Part shown: in pieces, positions 10,501 to 20,595 of the stretch
Numbering within the stretch: the stretch's first letter is position 1
How the letters are laid out: every line of letters begins with the position of its first letter
Assembly: GCA_949487135.1 (NCBI GenBank)
Contig: CATAJQ010000015.1
Location: 28,748-92,747, forward strand
Reading direction: 5' to 3'
Origin: Cellvibrionales bacterium UBA7375
Lineage (GTDB): Bacteria > Pseudomonadota > Gammaproteobacteria > Pseudomonadales > Porticoccaceae
Length of the DNA: 64,000 bases
Translations under genes and position numbers: made by a program
Notes under the pieces: generated by a model
The model's input: only the letters and a program-made list of their open reading frames with translations
The model's database searches: none
Told to the model about the DNA's origin: nothing

Positions 10501-10532
10501 AAAGCCCGGCAAATTTGTCGGGCTTTTTTTTC
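10501..10532 (+). terminator. Intrinsic terminator after rplM-rpsI
   Basis: AAAGCCCG ... CGGGCTTT stem followed by a T-run. Confidence 0.85.
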
Positions 10533-10670
10533 TTTAAAATCAGTGGCTTAGCTATTTTGTGGTGATAGGCAGTATTGCTAAAAAAACTACTTTAGACTAT
10601 AATCTTGCCACCTAAAAATTCATGCTTTCTGGCATGATCTACATTCCAACTTTTTGTAAGGGAGAGCGTC

Positions 10671-11276
10671 ATGAGCAATGACGGTGTCAACCATAGTCGT
10701 CGTAAATTTCTGCTGGGAGCCACGGGCGTAGTAGGCGGAGCCGGTATAGTCGGTGCAGCCCTACCCTTTGTGGCCTCATGGCAACCAAGTGCTAAAGCTA
10801 AAGCAGCTGGAGCTCCGGTAAGAGTTAATATTTCCAACTTAGAAGCTGGTGGAAGATTAGTTGTGGAGTGGCGTGGAAAGCCAGTCTACATTGTGCGTCG
10901 AACGCAAGAATCTCTGGATGCTCTAAATCAAATTGAATCAGCCTCCCTGAAAGATGCAAATTCTGACAGTGCAAACCAGCCAGCCTATGTTGGCGGCAAC
11001 GCAAGATCACTTCAGGGTAAAGAAGATGTATTAGTTCTAGTAGGACTTTGTACGCACCTTGGTTGTGCGCCTATGTACAGACCTGATGTTGGTGCTGCCG
11101 ATCTTGGTGGTGACGCTTGGTTGGGTGGATTTTTCTGTCCCTGTCACGGTTCGACATTCGATATGTCTGGTCGTGTGTTTGTAAACGTCCCAGCGCCGAC
11201 AAATTTAGAGATTCCGCCACACAATTATGAGTCGGATGATGTTTTAGTTATTGGTATAGACTCGGAGGTGGCGTAA
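10671..11276 (+). CDS. petA: Ubiquinol-cytochrome c reductase iron-sulfur (Rieske) subunit
   Basis: Twin-arginine-like RRKFLLGATG; Rieske motifs CTHLGC and CPCHGS. Confidence 0.96.
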   Translation: MSNDGVNHSRRKFLLGATGVVGGAGIVGAALPFVASWQPSAKAKAAGAPVRVNISNLEAGGRLVVEWRGKPVYIVRRTQESLDALNQIESASLKDANSDSANQPAYVGGNARSLQGKEDVLVLVGLCTHLGCAPMYRPDVGAADLGGDAWLGGFFCPCHGSTFDMSGRVFVNVPAPTNLEIPPHNYESDDVLVIGIDSEVA

Positions 11277-13312
11277 TGAGTAAAGAAACTGGATTTGCAG
11301 CATGGCTTGATTCGCGTATGCCCACGCTTAAGCGTGAGTGGAATCGTCATATGGCTGAATACTATGCGCCCAAAAATTTCAATTTTTGGTATCTGTTTGG
11401 TATTTTTTCTTTAGTTGTATTAGTCATTCAATTGGTAACCGGTATCTGGTTGCTAATGAGCTATCAGGGCTCTGCTGAACAAGCCTTTGCCTCTGTTGAA
11501 TATATTATGCGAGATGTCGAGCTCGGCTGGATAATCCGCTATGCTCACTCCACTGGGGCCTCCGCCTTCTTTATTGTGGTATATCTGCATATGTTCCGCG
11601 GGCTTATTTACGGGTCATACAAGGCCCCGCGAGAGCTGGTATGGATCTTTGGTATGACCATTTATGTTGCTCTTATGGCAGAAGCCTTCTTAGGATATGT
11701 ATTGCCTTGGGGTCAGATGTCATATTGGGGTGCTCAGGTTATTATTTCATTATTTGGCGCTATTCCTGTTGTCGGTGAAGATATTGTTCAGTGGATTCGT
11801 GGTGACTACCTGATTTCTGGCATCACTCTAAATCGCTTTATGTCGCTGCACGTAGTAGCTATGCCAATCATTCTGTTAGCTCTTGTGGTTATGCATATTA
11901 TTGCACTGCACGATGTTGGCTCTAATAACCCAGATGGCGTGAGCATTAAGAAATATAAAGATAAAAATGGCAACCCAATTGATGGCCTACCGTTTTATCC
12001 TTATTTTGTGGTGACTAAGATAGCGCCTCTGGTAGTGTTTATATTTGTCTTCTGTGCAATTCTATTCTTTATGCCAGAAATGGGTGGATACTTCCTTGAG
12101 CATGCAAACTTTGAAATTGCCAACTCACTCAAGACACCAGAGCATATTGCTCCGGTATGGTATTTCACACCCTACTATTCAATGTTGCGAGCGGTTCCTG
12201 ATAAGTTAGGTGGATTTATCACTATGGCAGCGGCTATCGCCATTCTATTTGTATTGCCTTGGTTAGATCGAAGCCCAGTGCGTTCAATTCGCTATAAAGG
12301 CATTATCAGTCGCATCGCTATTTTACTGTTCGTAGCTTGCTTTATTATTCTGGGCTATCTTGGTGTTAAAGCACCTACGCCTGGCCGTACATTGCTAGCG
12401 CAAATTTGTACTATTCTGTACTTTGCCTATTTTGTGGGTATCTACTTCTGGACCCGTTATGAAACTACTAAGCCAGAGCCAGATCGCATTACTATGAATG
12501 GTGGTATGGGCTTTTGGAAATCTATGGGTGCTCTTCTTGTGATTATTCTGTTGGTGGTACTGCCGATCAAGGCAGTGGGCGCCGAAAGTGGAAAATCATG
12601 TGGAGACATAGATTGCGACCCTTTTACGGCAGAGTTAACTGACTATGCGTCCATGCAGCGCGGGGCAAATGTGGCAGTTAACTATTGTATGGGTTGTCAC
12701 TCTTTTAAATATTCAAGATGGGAACGCGTTGCTGACGACTTAAACATTCCCCATGACTTAATGATGGATAACCTAGTGTTTAGCGGTCAAAAAATTGGTG
12801 ATTTAATGGAAATCTCCATGCCGGCTGATAGCGCAAAAGATTGGTTTGGTGCTGTTCCTCCAGATTTAACCCTGGTCGCTCGATCGCGTTCACCTGAGTG
12901 GATCTATACTTACTTAAAGAATTTTTATGTAGACCCTTCGAGACCATTGGGTGTTAACAATAAAGTATTTAAAGATGTGGGTATGCCTCATGCACTACTT
13001 GATCTTCAAGGTTTACAAGAATGTGCTCCTGGACCTGTTATTGCAAGTAATGGTGGTATCAAACGCGACCTTCTAACCGGTGAAGACCTACTTGAAGATC
13101 CCTGTGGCCGATTTACCCTCGTCGAAAAAGGTACGCTTAGTGAAGCAGAGTACGATCAAGCGGTTTATGATCTAACTAACTTCTTAACCTATATTGCCGA
13201 GCCTATGGCTGAACAGCGCAAGCATATTGGGCGTTGGGTGTTATTATTCTTATTATTACTTTTGGTTCCCGCTACACTATTGGCCAGAGAATATTCTAAG
13301 GTTATGCACTAA
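11276..13312 (+). CDS. Fused cytochrome b / cytochrome c1 of the bc1 complex
   Basis: Residues 1 to about 410 match cytochrome b (NFWYLFGIFSLVVLVIQLVTGIWL, GYVLPWGQMSYWGA); after an internal hydrophobic segment (ALLVIILLVVLPIKAVGA) a c1 domain follows with CMGCH heme motif and C-terminal TM. No stop between domains. Confidence 0.94.
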   Translation: MSKETGFAAWLDSRMPTLKREWNRHMAEYYAPKNFNFWYLFGIFSLVVLVIQLVTGIWLLMSYQGSAEQAFASVEYIMRDVELGWIIRYAHSTGASAFFIVVYLHMFRGLIYGSYKAPRELVWIFGMTIYVALMAEAFLGYVLPWGQMSYWGAQVIISLFGAIPVVGEDIVQWIRGDYLISGITLNRFMSLHVVAMPIILLALVVMHIIALHDVGSNNPDGVSIKKYKDKNGNPIDGLPFYPYFVVTKIAPLVVFIFVFCAILFFMPEMGGYFLEHANFEIANSLKTPEHIAPVWYFTPYYSMLRAVPDKLGGFITMAAAIAILFVLPWLDRSPVRSIRYKGIISRIAILLFVACFIILGYLGVKAPTPGRTLLAQICTILYFAYFVGIYFWTRYETTKPEPDRITMNGGMGFWKSMGALLVIILLVVLPIKAVGAESGKSCGDIDCDPFTAELTDYASMQRGANVAVNYCMGCHSFKYSRWERVADDLNIPHDLMMDNLVFSGQKIGDLMEISMPADSAKDWFGAVPPDLTLVARSRSPEWIYTYLKNFYVDPSRPLGVNNKVFKDVGMPHALLDLQGLQECAPGPVIASNGGIKRDLLTGEDLLEDPCGRFTLVEKGTLSEAEYDQAVYDLTNFLTYIAEPMAEQRKHIGRWVLLFLLLLLVPATLLAREYSKVMH

Positions 13313-13411
13313 TAAGTGGTATATTCCGTTAGAAGTGACAAAAATAACGTAAAATAAAATGACGCAAAGCGTCAATACAATAAATGAGAGGCAATTTTGC
13401 GACGATCATCA

Positions 13412-14017
13412 ATGACATTATTCTCCGACCCCTGTTCACAATATAGTCACAGGGTTCGCATTGTTTTGGCCGAAAAAGGTGTGACTGTTGATATCGAAGA
13501 TATCGATGCTAATAACGTGACCGAAGAAATCTTAGAGGCTAACCCCTACGGCACCTTACCAACACTGGTTGATCGTGATTTGGCGCTTTATGAGTCAAAG
13601 GTTGTTATGGAGTACCTCGATGAACGTTTTCCTCATCCGCCATTGCTTCCCGTTTATCCAGTGGCTAGAGCTCAGAGTCGATTGTGGGTCCATCGTATTG
13701 AAAAAGATTGGTGTACACTAGTCGATAGTATTATTGCTAATCCTGAAGCTAAGAAAACTGAAGCGATTAGAAAGGAATTCAAAGATTCACTAATATCTAT
13801 TTCTGATATCTTTGTTGAAATGCCTTACTTTATGAACGAAGAATTCACTTTGGTTGACTGTTGCTTAGCGCCAATGTTGTGGAGACTTCCGCAATTGGGT
13901 ATTGAAATTCCAAGCACCCGTCAAACCAAACCATTATTGGATTATATTAATCGTTTGTTTGAAAGACCCTCGTTCCAAGAAAGTCTTACAGATCTTGAGC
14001 GCGAAATCCGCGCCTAA
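13412..14017 (+). CDS. sspA: Stringent starvation protein A
   Basis: [27 protein letters not shown] fold; followed by sspB. Confidence 0.92.
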   Translation: MTLFSDPCSQYSHRVRIVLAEKGVTVDIEDIDANNVTEEILEANPYGTLPTLVDRDLALYESKVVMEYLDERFPHPPLLPVYPVARAQSRLWVHRIEKDWCTLVDSIIANPEAKKTEAIRKEFKDSLISISDIFVEMPYFMNEEFTLVDCCLAPMLWRLPQLGIEIPSTRQTKPLLDYINRLFERPSFQESLTDLEREIRA

Positions 14018-14026
14018 GCTATTCAT

Positions 14027-14455
14027 ATGACTATGAAGTCAAATCGTCCCTATCTACTCAGTGCCTTTTATGAGTGGATAGTGGATTGTGACTGTACCCC
14101 CTACATTGCTGTGGATGCCCATCATTCCGGTGTAGAGGTTCCTCAAGAATTTGTCACCGATGGTCAAATTGTATTGAACATTGCTCCTCGTGCCGTCAGT
14201 AATTTTGAGCTAAATCATCAATTTGTTGCTTTCACCACGCGTTTTGGCGGTATTCCTATAGATATTATGGTGCCGGTTACGGCTGTTATGGGCATTTATG
14301 CCCATGAAAATGGCCAGGGTATGGTGTTTGAGTTGGAAGAGGATCCCGAAAATGATCCGCCACCGATCAAAGGTCCAACTGTGGTACCATCGTCTAAAAC
14401 AAAGAAAAAATCTTCAAAGTCTAAAGAAAAGCCCTCGCTGCGCGTCGTCAAATAA
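14027..14455 (+). CDS. sspB: ClpXP adaptor SspB
   Basis: RPYLLSAFYEWIVDCDCTPYIAVDA, acidic/lysine-rich tail with ClpX-binding-like LRVVK end. Confidence 0.93.
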   Translation: MTMKSNRPYLLSAFYEWIVDCDCTPYIAVDAHHSGVEVPQEFVTDGQIVLNIAPRAVSNFELNHQFVAFTTRFGGIPIDIMVPVTAVMGIYAHENGQGMVFELEEDPENDPPPIKGPTVVPSSKTKKKSSKSKEKPSLRVVK

Positions 14456-14488
14456 AATACCCAAGCGAAGGCTGTGATGGAGTAATCT

Positions 14489-15667
14489 ATGCCTGAGCCT
14501 ATTGCAATTTTATCCGCACAGCGCACCCCGATAGGGGCTATGTTGGGTGATCTTTCCACTGTTTCAAGTCCGCAGTTAGGTGCACTAGCAATTAGGGCTG
14601 CATTAGAATCTTCGGGATTAACTCCCAATCAAATTGATGAAGTTATTATGGGCTGTGTCCTCAGTGCGGGCCTTGGTCAGGCGCCCGCTCGGCAAGCGGC
14701 TTTAGCTGCCGGCTTAAACCCCAGCACCTGCTGTACGACGGTCAACAAAGTCTGTGGTTCGGGTATGAATGCAGTGATGACAGCCTGTAACGCGTTGCGG
14801 TCTGGGCAATCTGAGGCAATGATTGCCGGTGGTATGGAAAATATGAGTCAGGCGCCGCACTTACTGTCTCAGGCGCGAATGGGTTATCGCTATGGTGAGC
14901 GACCACTTTTAGATCATATGCAAATTGATGGCTTACAGGATGCTTTTAAAGGCCAATCAATGGGTCAATTTGCTGAACAATGTGCGACAAAGTATCAGTT
15001 TAGTCGTACCGATCAAGATGCTTTTGCTCTTGCATCTTTAACTCGGGCTAAACAGGCAATTGATCAGGGTTTGTTTAAGCAAGAAATTACGCCTGTAAGC
15101 CTAGTCAATAAAAAACAAACGGTTTCAATAGAGCATGATCAACAACCGCTTTCAGCCAACCCTGAAAAAATCCCAACACTACCAGCAGCATTTGTAAAAG
15201 ATGGCACTATCACAGCGGCAAATGCTAGCTCAATTTCAGATGGAGCAGCGGCACTGGTCATGATGTCCCCATCCAAGGCAGAGCAGCAAGGCTTAAAGCC
15301 AATCGCTTTAATTCATGAATATGATCAAGCAGCTCATCAGCCAGAGTGGTTTACCACGGCCCCAGTAACCGCTATAGAAAAAACTTTACAGCGAGTCGGG
15401 TGGAAGGTTGAGGAGATTGATCTGTGGGAAATTAACGAAGCCTTTGCGGTAGTGCCGATGGCGGCAATGCATGAATTAGGTATTGCCCATGAAAAGGTCA
15501 ATATCAATGGCGGTGCCTGTGCATTGGGCCACCCAATAGGGGCTAGTGGTGCGCGAATTATTGTTTCTTTGATCCATGCCTTGCGACATACCAATGGAAG
15601 CAGGGGTGTTGCTAGTTTGTGTATAGGCGGTGGAGAGGCCACCGCAGTGGCCCTTGAGCTTATATAA
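14489..15667 (+). CDS. Thiolase / acetyl-CoA C-acetyltransferase
   Basis: VNKVCGSGMNAVM, NINGGACALGHPIGASGARI, CIGGGEATAVALE catalytic motifs. Confidence 0.93.
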   Translation: MPEPIAILSAQRTPIGAMLGDLSTVSSPQLGALAIRAALESSGLTPNQIDEVIMGCVLSAGLGQAPARQAALAAGLNPSTCCTTVNKVCGSGMNAVMTACNALRSGQSEAMIAGGMENMSQAPHLLSQARMGYRYGERPLLDHMQIDGLQDAFKGQSMGQFAEQCATKYQFSRTDQDAFALASLTRAKQAIDQGLFKQEITPVSLVNKKQTVSIEHDQQPLSANPEKIPTLPAAFVKDGTITAANASSISDGAAALVMMSPSKAEQQGLKPIALIHEYDQAAHQPEWFTTAPVTAIEKTLQRVGWKVEEIDLWEINEAFAVVPMAAMHELGIAHEKVNINGGACALGHPIGASGARIIVSLIHALRHTNGSRGVASLCIGGGEATAVALELI

Positions 15668-15672
15668 GAAGA

Positions 15673-16239
15673 TTAGTCTACGTATTCAAAAACCTTAACC
15701 ACCTTTCGCACACCGCTATTACTGCTTGCAATATTGGCCGCTAGATCGCCGTTTGCTTTGCTAGTAACGCCCATTAGAAAGATCACGCCGTCCTCGGCAA
15801 GCACCGTGATTTGAGACGCGCTAACCTGCTCTTCAAATATTAATTTAGATTTAATTTGCGCGGCAAGAATTTTGTCATTGGTTCTTGATACCAGTGAAGT
15901 ATTACCTCTAACCTGAAGCTCGTTGTGGACCTTGCGAACACCGGTAAACGCTCTTGCAACCTTGCCTGCCAGAAGCTTCATTTCGTTGCTGGGCACTTCA
16001 CCTGCAAGAAGAACCACTGAGTTAACCGTAGTAACATTAATATGAGCGTCATTGAGTTCAGGGCTAGCTTTCTTTAAATTAACACCGATATAGGTGCTCA
16101 TTTTTTTATCATTTAAATTTGAAATAATGCCCTTTTTAGCGGGGTCAGGTTCAAAAGGTTCGGTGGTAAAGGTGTTTACCACCGAAGTGCAACCAATAAG
16201 AAAGAATATACTGATAGCCAGCACTATTAATTGTCGCAT
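15673..16239 (-). CDS. dolP: BON-domain lipoprotein, DolP (YraP)-like
   Basis: Lipobox-like FLIGC and two BON domains (INVTTVNSVVLLAGEV; ITVLAEDGVIFLMGVT); in yraM/N/P-type cluster. Confidence 0.82.
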   Translation of the reverse strand: MRQLIVLAISIFFLIGCTSVVNTFTTEPFEPDPAKKGIISNLNDKKMSTYIGVNLKKASPELNDAHINVTTVNSVVLLAGEVPSNEMKLLAGKVARAFTGVRKVHNELQVRGNTSLVSRTNDKILAAQIKSKLIFEEQVSASQITVLAEDGVIFLMGVTSKANGDLAANIASSNSGVRKVVKVFEYVD

Positions 16240-16803
16240 TTAATTTTCTCCAAAAATCTTGTTGTCTATTAATGTGCAAAGGCACTGAATAATTAAAAAG
16301 TTTATTGCTGAAACCGATTGCTTGCCATAGTCTGTGCAGCTAATTTCAATATCCTGAGGGCCTATTGCCTGGGATAGTATAAGGTCATCTGTCGCTGAAA
16401 TCAGTAATAACTGAAGCCCTTTTTCCACTGCAGCATCAATTGTATTTTTTAATAGGGAGCTACTATCACCACTACTAAAAACAACTAATATATCACCAAC
16501 TTTTGCATGAATATGTAATAGTTTAGCAAAGCCATTTTCATCTTTATTGCTGTTAGCCAAGTTATCTAGATCTAGGGCGGGAAAGCCTGGCCTTTCAATC
16601 TGAAAACCATGGGTCAAGTAATGAACAAACAGTTGAGACAGAGGGGAGGTTTCTCCATAACCGCAGCTGTAAATGGTTTGGCCCGATAGAAGTGCTTGAG
16701 TAAATAAATCAGACGCGGCAGCTAAATTATTGGCGCAATTTTCACCCATCGACATCGTGTTTTCAATATGATTTTGCAGATGTTGAAATACTAATTGATC
16801 CAT
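16240..16803 (-). CDS. diaA: SIS-domain protein, DiaA/GmhA-like
   Basis: SIS fold (IYSCGYGETSPLSQLFVHYL, GDILVVFSSGDSSSLLKNTID) in conserved position between yraN and dolP. Confidence 0.78.
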   Translation of the reverse strand: MDQLVFQHLQNHIENTMSMGENCANNLAAASDLFTQALLSGQTIYSCGYGETSPLSQLFVHYLTHGFQIERPGFPALDLDNLANSNKDENGFAKLLHIHAKVGDILVVFSSGDSSSLLKNTIDAAVEKGLQLLLISATDDLILSQAIGPQDIEISCTDYGKQSVSAINFLIIQCLCTLIDNKIFGEN

Positions 16804-16824
16804 AATTCCGGTCCCGCTTAAAAG

Positions 16825-17268
16825 TTACACAAGGATATTCTTAATCCAGTTGATAGTACAGTGTAAATCTGACTCTTTCGAGGGGCTAATGGCAATTACA
16901 TCAAATCTTAGGGCTGTATTGTGTCCGTAATTGTTGGCGAGTAAATAATTTTCAGCGGTAGCTCTTAACCGCTGACATTTTTTTGTGGTGATTTAGTCTT
17001 CCGCACTGCCGTAGACAGAGTTTTTTCGATATCTTACTTCTATAAAAACCAGATAATGATGGTCTTTCATTATCAGGTCTATTTCACCATATTGACTGTG
17101 ATAGTTGCGCTCAAGGAGCTTTAATTTATGTTTCAGCAACCAGTTACAGGCCAAATTTTCAGACCATTCACCTAATACTTTGGCGTTAGTGGTGGTTGGA
17201 CGCTGAAAGTTAATGGCTTTGCCCAATAGCTTGCTAAACAATGATCCCCTCCATGGGTGAGTCAGCAT
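16825..17268 (-). pseudogene. yraN: YraN/UPF0102 endonuclease-fold protein interrupted by in-frame TAA
   Basis: 17268..16993 encodes the N-terminal UPF0102 part (GEWSENLACNWLLKH..GEIDLIMKDHHYLVFIEVRYRKNSVYGSAED); after TAA at 16993-16995 the same frame continues ITTKKCQRLRATAENYLLANNYGHNTALRFDVIAISPSKESDLHCTINWIKNILV to a stop at 16825. Confidence 0.82.
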
Positions 17269-19097
17269 TAATAAATTTCTACTGCTTTCCCTCGCTTAAA
17301 CTTAGCCCACTTTTGTTCACGTTTTATTTTTCCCTGATTCAGCGAAAGTAGACCGGTTGAACCAAAAATTGGCAACGACTGTGATTCATCGAGGGTATTA
17401 AAATTTCTAGCAATCAAAAAACTATCATATCCAAGAGCAAACAGTTGCCTGTAAGCCGTATGTAACTGATTATTCGGTTGTAAATCCTGCGGTAATTGTC
17501 CGCTAAGGGTCCAGGGCATAGATGAAAAGACAACGCCGGATAAATCGCGATCCAAGCCTACCTGTTGTACCCCATTATAAACGTGTGAGGTGGCTATTAC
17601 CGGTATGTCAGCTGCATAGAGAAAATCTAAGGCTGGCTTTATTTGTCGTGCTTTAAGCGGATAACCAAGCATAACCACTAAATCAATATCCTGTCTTCTG
17701 CGCGCAGTATAGTTAACACGACTATTGATAAATCGCTTTATATCTAGACCGCGCTTTTCACTTAAATCTATTTGTAATGGTTTTTTCAATAGTTTAGTGA
17801 AGTCATTAACGGATAGGGGATAATGCAAATTTTCACTGAGATTTCCCCCCTTATCAGTCCAGTATTGATTAAAAAATTCGGATGATCTTTTGCCCCAACT
17901 ATTTTGCGGAGTAATCATTAAAATATTTTTATGGCCTTTTTCCCATGCTCGATCGGCAATCTGAGTTAATTCATCGATTGTGGATAAACCAAATTGAAAA
18001 AGATTATCAATCTTGGTAATCGGATTGTTGTCGAGTCGGTTTAAAGTAAGGGTAGGTACAGGTAAGTCACCGATTGCGATTAAATCTTCAACTTCAGATT
18101 GCCGCAGAGGGCCTATAACCATCTCCATGCCATCATCAACCGCCTGATTATAAACATCAACAATAGATGTTTTAGAGGTGTCATAAAGTCTCATTTCTGG
18201 TAGGTCGAGGGATTTTTTACTGTCGAGATTCATGGTTTTGTAATAGGCACTCATAAAGCCTTGGATCAACGACTGACTTGAGGTGTAGTAATCGTCCTGC
18301 AGGGGAAGCAGTAAAGCGATCTGATCAGGGCTGCTACTCCAAAAATTACCACTGCCGAAGAAAGAAGGCGGTACTTTTGCCGCTGGGTGACCTTTCCAAT
18401 TGCGTCGCCACTGACTGAGAAGGTAATTCTGCTCGTCGGGGTGAGCTAAGTAGCGACGACTGTTTGCTGCCAATTCAAGCCAGCCTGATAGTGCAAATCC
18501 CTTAACCTCAGTATTGGTAAGCTTTTGGTAGGGCATACGAGAGGTGATTGACCAAATACGATCATGGATATCACGCGTATGAGTTTTACGCTTTGCCATT
18601 CGACTTAAGCTCATCAAATTTTCCAAGCCCTGATAGTAGTCACCGTTAGCGACGGCTACCTTGGCCTGTAATTCTAAAATGCGTTGTTTGAGTTCTTTAC
18701 TCTGCCTGCCAACCAATGCGCTAAATCTCGGTTGATTAAGTTGATTTGCGGCCAGTGGCATTTGGAATAATGCGGAATAATTTTCTGCCGCTAACAAAGT
18801 GAAATCAATAAAGCGTCGATTGCTAAGATTTTGCGTTTTAACCATGCTCAAAATCTTGTTGCTTGCCTCGATTTGGCCAGAAGCGGATAAAGTTTCGGCG
18901 CGAGTAAATTTTTGTTGATCAGACATTTGATCAACTTCTTGCAGCAAGGGGTCTAACTGAAAGTTGAGATCCTCGTCAGAAAATAATACCGGCGCTTCAA
19001 TATCTGTCTTTTTTTGCATGCTAGTAGTTGACGCACAGCCCCCAATAAAGGCTAAGATGCTCCCTACGACAAATAAAGATAAAGTGTATTTTTTCAT
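17268..19097 (-). CDS. lpoA: Penicillin-binding protein activator LpoA
   Basis: Lipoprotein signal MKKYTLSLFVVGSILAFIGGC; YraM-like C-terminal domain (IALLLPLQDDYYTSSQSLIQGFMSAYY); next to rsmI and yraN. Confidence 0.9.
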   Translation of the reverse strand: MKKYTLSLFVVGSILAFIGGCASTTSMQKKTDIEAPVLFSDEDLNFQLDPLLQEVDQMSDQQKFTRAETLSASGQIEASNKILSMVKTQNLSNRRFIDFTLLAAENYSALFQMPLAANQLNQPRFSALVGRQSKELKQRILELQAKVAVANGDYYQGLENLMSLSRMAKRKTHTRDIHDRIWSITSRMPYQKLTNTEVKGFALSGWLELAANSRRYLAHPDEQNYLLSQWRRNWKGHPAAKVPPSFFGSGNFWSSSPDQIALLLPLQDDYYTSSQSLIQGFMSAYYKTMNLDSKKSLDLPEMRLYDTSKTSIVDVYNQAVDDGMEMVIGPLRQSEVEDLIAIGDLPVPTLTLNRLDNNPITKIDNLFQFGLSTIDELTQIADRAWEKGHKNILMITPQNSWGKRSSEFFNQYWTDKGGNLSENLHYPLSVNDFTKLLKKPLQIDLSEKRGLDIKRFINSRVNYTARRRQDIDLVVMLGYPLKARQIKPALDFLYAADIPVIATSHVYNGVQQVGLDRDLSGVVFSSMPWTLSGQLPQDLQPNNQLHTAYRQLFALGYDSFLIARNFNTLDESQSLPIFGSTGLLSLNQGKIKREQKWAKFKRGKAVEIY

Positions 19098-19944
19098 GGA
19101 CTCTAATCGAACCGGTGTATTAACTATTGTAGCAACTCCTATCGGCAATCTAAACGATATGGTGCCGCGCGCAGTGCAGACCCTTCAAGCTGTCAGTTTA
19201 ATCGCCTGCGAGGATACTCGCCACAGTAAAAAGTTACTAAATCATTTTAGTATCGATAAACCTTGCATAGCCTACCATGATCATGGTGATAGGCACATGA
19301 TAGAAAAGTTATTATTGCGGCTGGAAAATGGCGAGGATATTGCGCTTATCTCGGATGCGGGAACCCCATTGATTTCTGATCCGGGTTATCGATTAGTGGC
19401 TCAGGCGCGCAGTCGAGGAATAACTGTAGTGCCGGTTCCCGGAGCCTGTGCCGCAATTGCCGCTTTGAGTGTGTCTGGATTGCCAACCGATAGCTTTTAT
19501 TTTGGTGGTTTTTTGCCGGCTAAAACCGGACCGCGAAAAACAGCTCTCAATGATTTAAAAACAGCCATTGAAACCTTGGTGTTTTATGAAGCACCCCATC
19601 GTATTTTAGAAACTGTTGTTGATATGGCAGAGATATTCGGCCAACAACGGCAAGCTTTTTTGGCGCGAGAAATCAGTAAAACATTCGAGACTTTTTTACA
19701 GGGTAGTCTGGATGAGTTACAGCAACAAATTTCTATGGATACAAATCAACAGCGTGGTGAGATAGTGTTGGTCATTGCGGGTGAAGATGAAAAAACCGCC
19801 AATACTAGTGTCGATTCGGACAAGGTTCTTAGGTTGCTGTTGAAGGAATTGCCCGCTTCAAAAGCGGCATCGCTAACAGCAAAAATATGCGGTGTTGATA
19901 AAAAGGCAATGTATCAGGCTGCCTTAGATCTCCAAGGTAAGTAG
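19096..19944 (+). CDS. rsmI: 16S rRNA 2'-O-ribose C1402 methyltransferase
   Basis: LTIVATPIGNLNDMVPRAVQTLQ, ACEDTRHSKKLLNHF, ISDAGTPLISDPGYRLV. Confidence 0.95.
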   Translation: MDSNRTGVLTIVATPIGNLNDMVPRAVQTLQAVSLIACEDTRHSKKLLNHFSIDKPCIAYHDHGDRHMIEKLLLRLENGEDIALISDAGTPLISDPGYRLVAQARSRGITVVPVPGACAAIAALSVSGLPTDSFYFGGFLPAKTGPRKTALNDLKTAIETLVFYEAPHRILETVVDMAEIFGQQRQAFLAREISKTFETFLQGSLDELQQQISMDTNQQRGEIVLVIAGEDEKTANTSVDSDKVLRLLLKELPASKAASLTAKICGVDKKAMYQAALDLQGK

Positions 19945-19953
19945 CTAGTAGCT

Positions 19954-20595
19954 CTAGTCGCTGGGCCAGCCGCCCAAATCTTTCCAGCGATTAACAATGG
20001 AGCAAAATAACTCTGCTGTTTTGGTGGTGTCATAAAGAGCGTGGTGAGCATCCTGATTATTGAAATCAATTTTGGCCGCCTGACAAGCTTTGGCTAACAC
20101 AGTTTGCCCAAAAGCTAATCCAGAAAGACTCGAGGTATCAAAGCATGAAAACGGATGAAAAGGGTTGCGTTTAATTTGCGCTCTTTCAACCGCGGCGTTA
20201 ACAAAGCCTAAATCGAAATGCGCGTTGTGCGCTACCATTACTGCTCTGGTACAACCAGTCTCGGTAATTTCACGGCGAATCGGTTGAAAAATTTCTCGCA
20301 GAGCTTCGCCTTCATCTTCGGCATTGCGCTCCGGGTCATAGATATCAATCCCAGTAAACTCAAGGGCAGATTGCTCTACGACAGCGCCGGGAAAAGGCTC
20401 AATATTTTTACTAAAACTTTCTTTTATTTGCAGATAACCCTGACTATCCATTTCTAGGATTACAGCAGCAATCTCTAGCAAGGCATCAGTTCCTGAGTTA
20501 AAACCTCCGGTTTCAACATCGATGACCACGGGCAAAAAGCCGCGAAATCGCTGAGTTATTAACGAAGGCTGTAACAGTTCCTCTGGCATATCCAT
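19954..20595 (-). CDS. rnt: Ribonuclease T
   Basis: [18 protein letters not shown]...[16 protein letters not shown]; DEDDh exonuclease motifs. Confidence 0.95.
   Translation of the reverse strand: MDMPEELLQPSLITQRFRGFLPVVIDVETGGFNSGTDALLEIAAVILEMDSQGYLQIKESFSKNIEPFPGAVVEQSALEFTGIDIYDPERNAEDEGEALREIFQPIRREITETGCTRAVMVAHNAHFDLGFVNAAVERAQIKRNPFHPFSCFDTSSLSGLAFGQTVLAKACQAAKIDFNNQDAHHALYDTTKTAELFCSIVNRWKDLGGWPSD

Noticed and set aside
10592-10837. ORF antisense to the petA 5' region
   Set aside because: Overlaps the start of petA on the opposite strand, with no domain or start context supporting a real gene.
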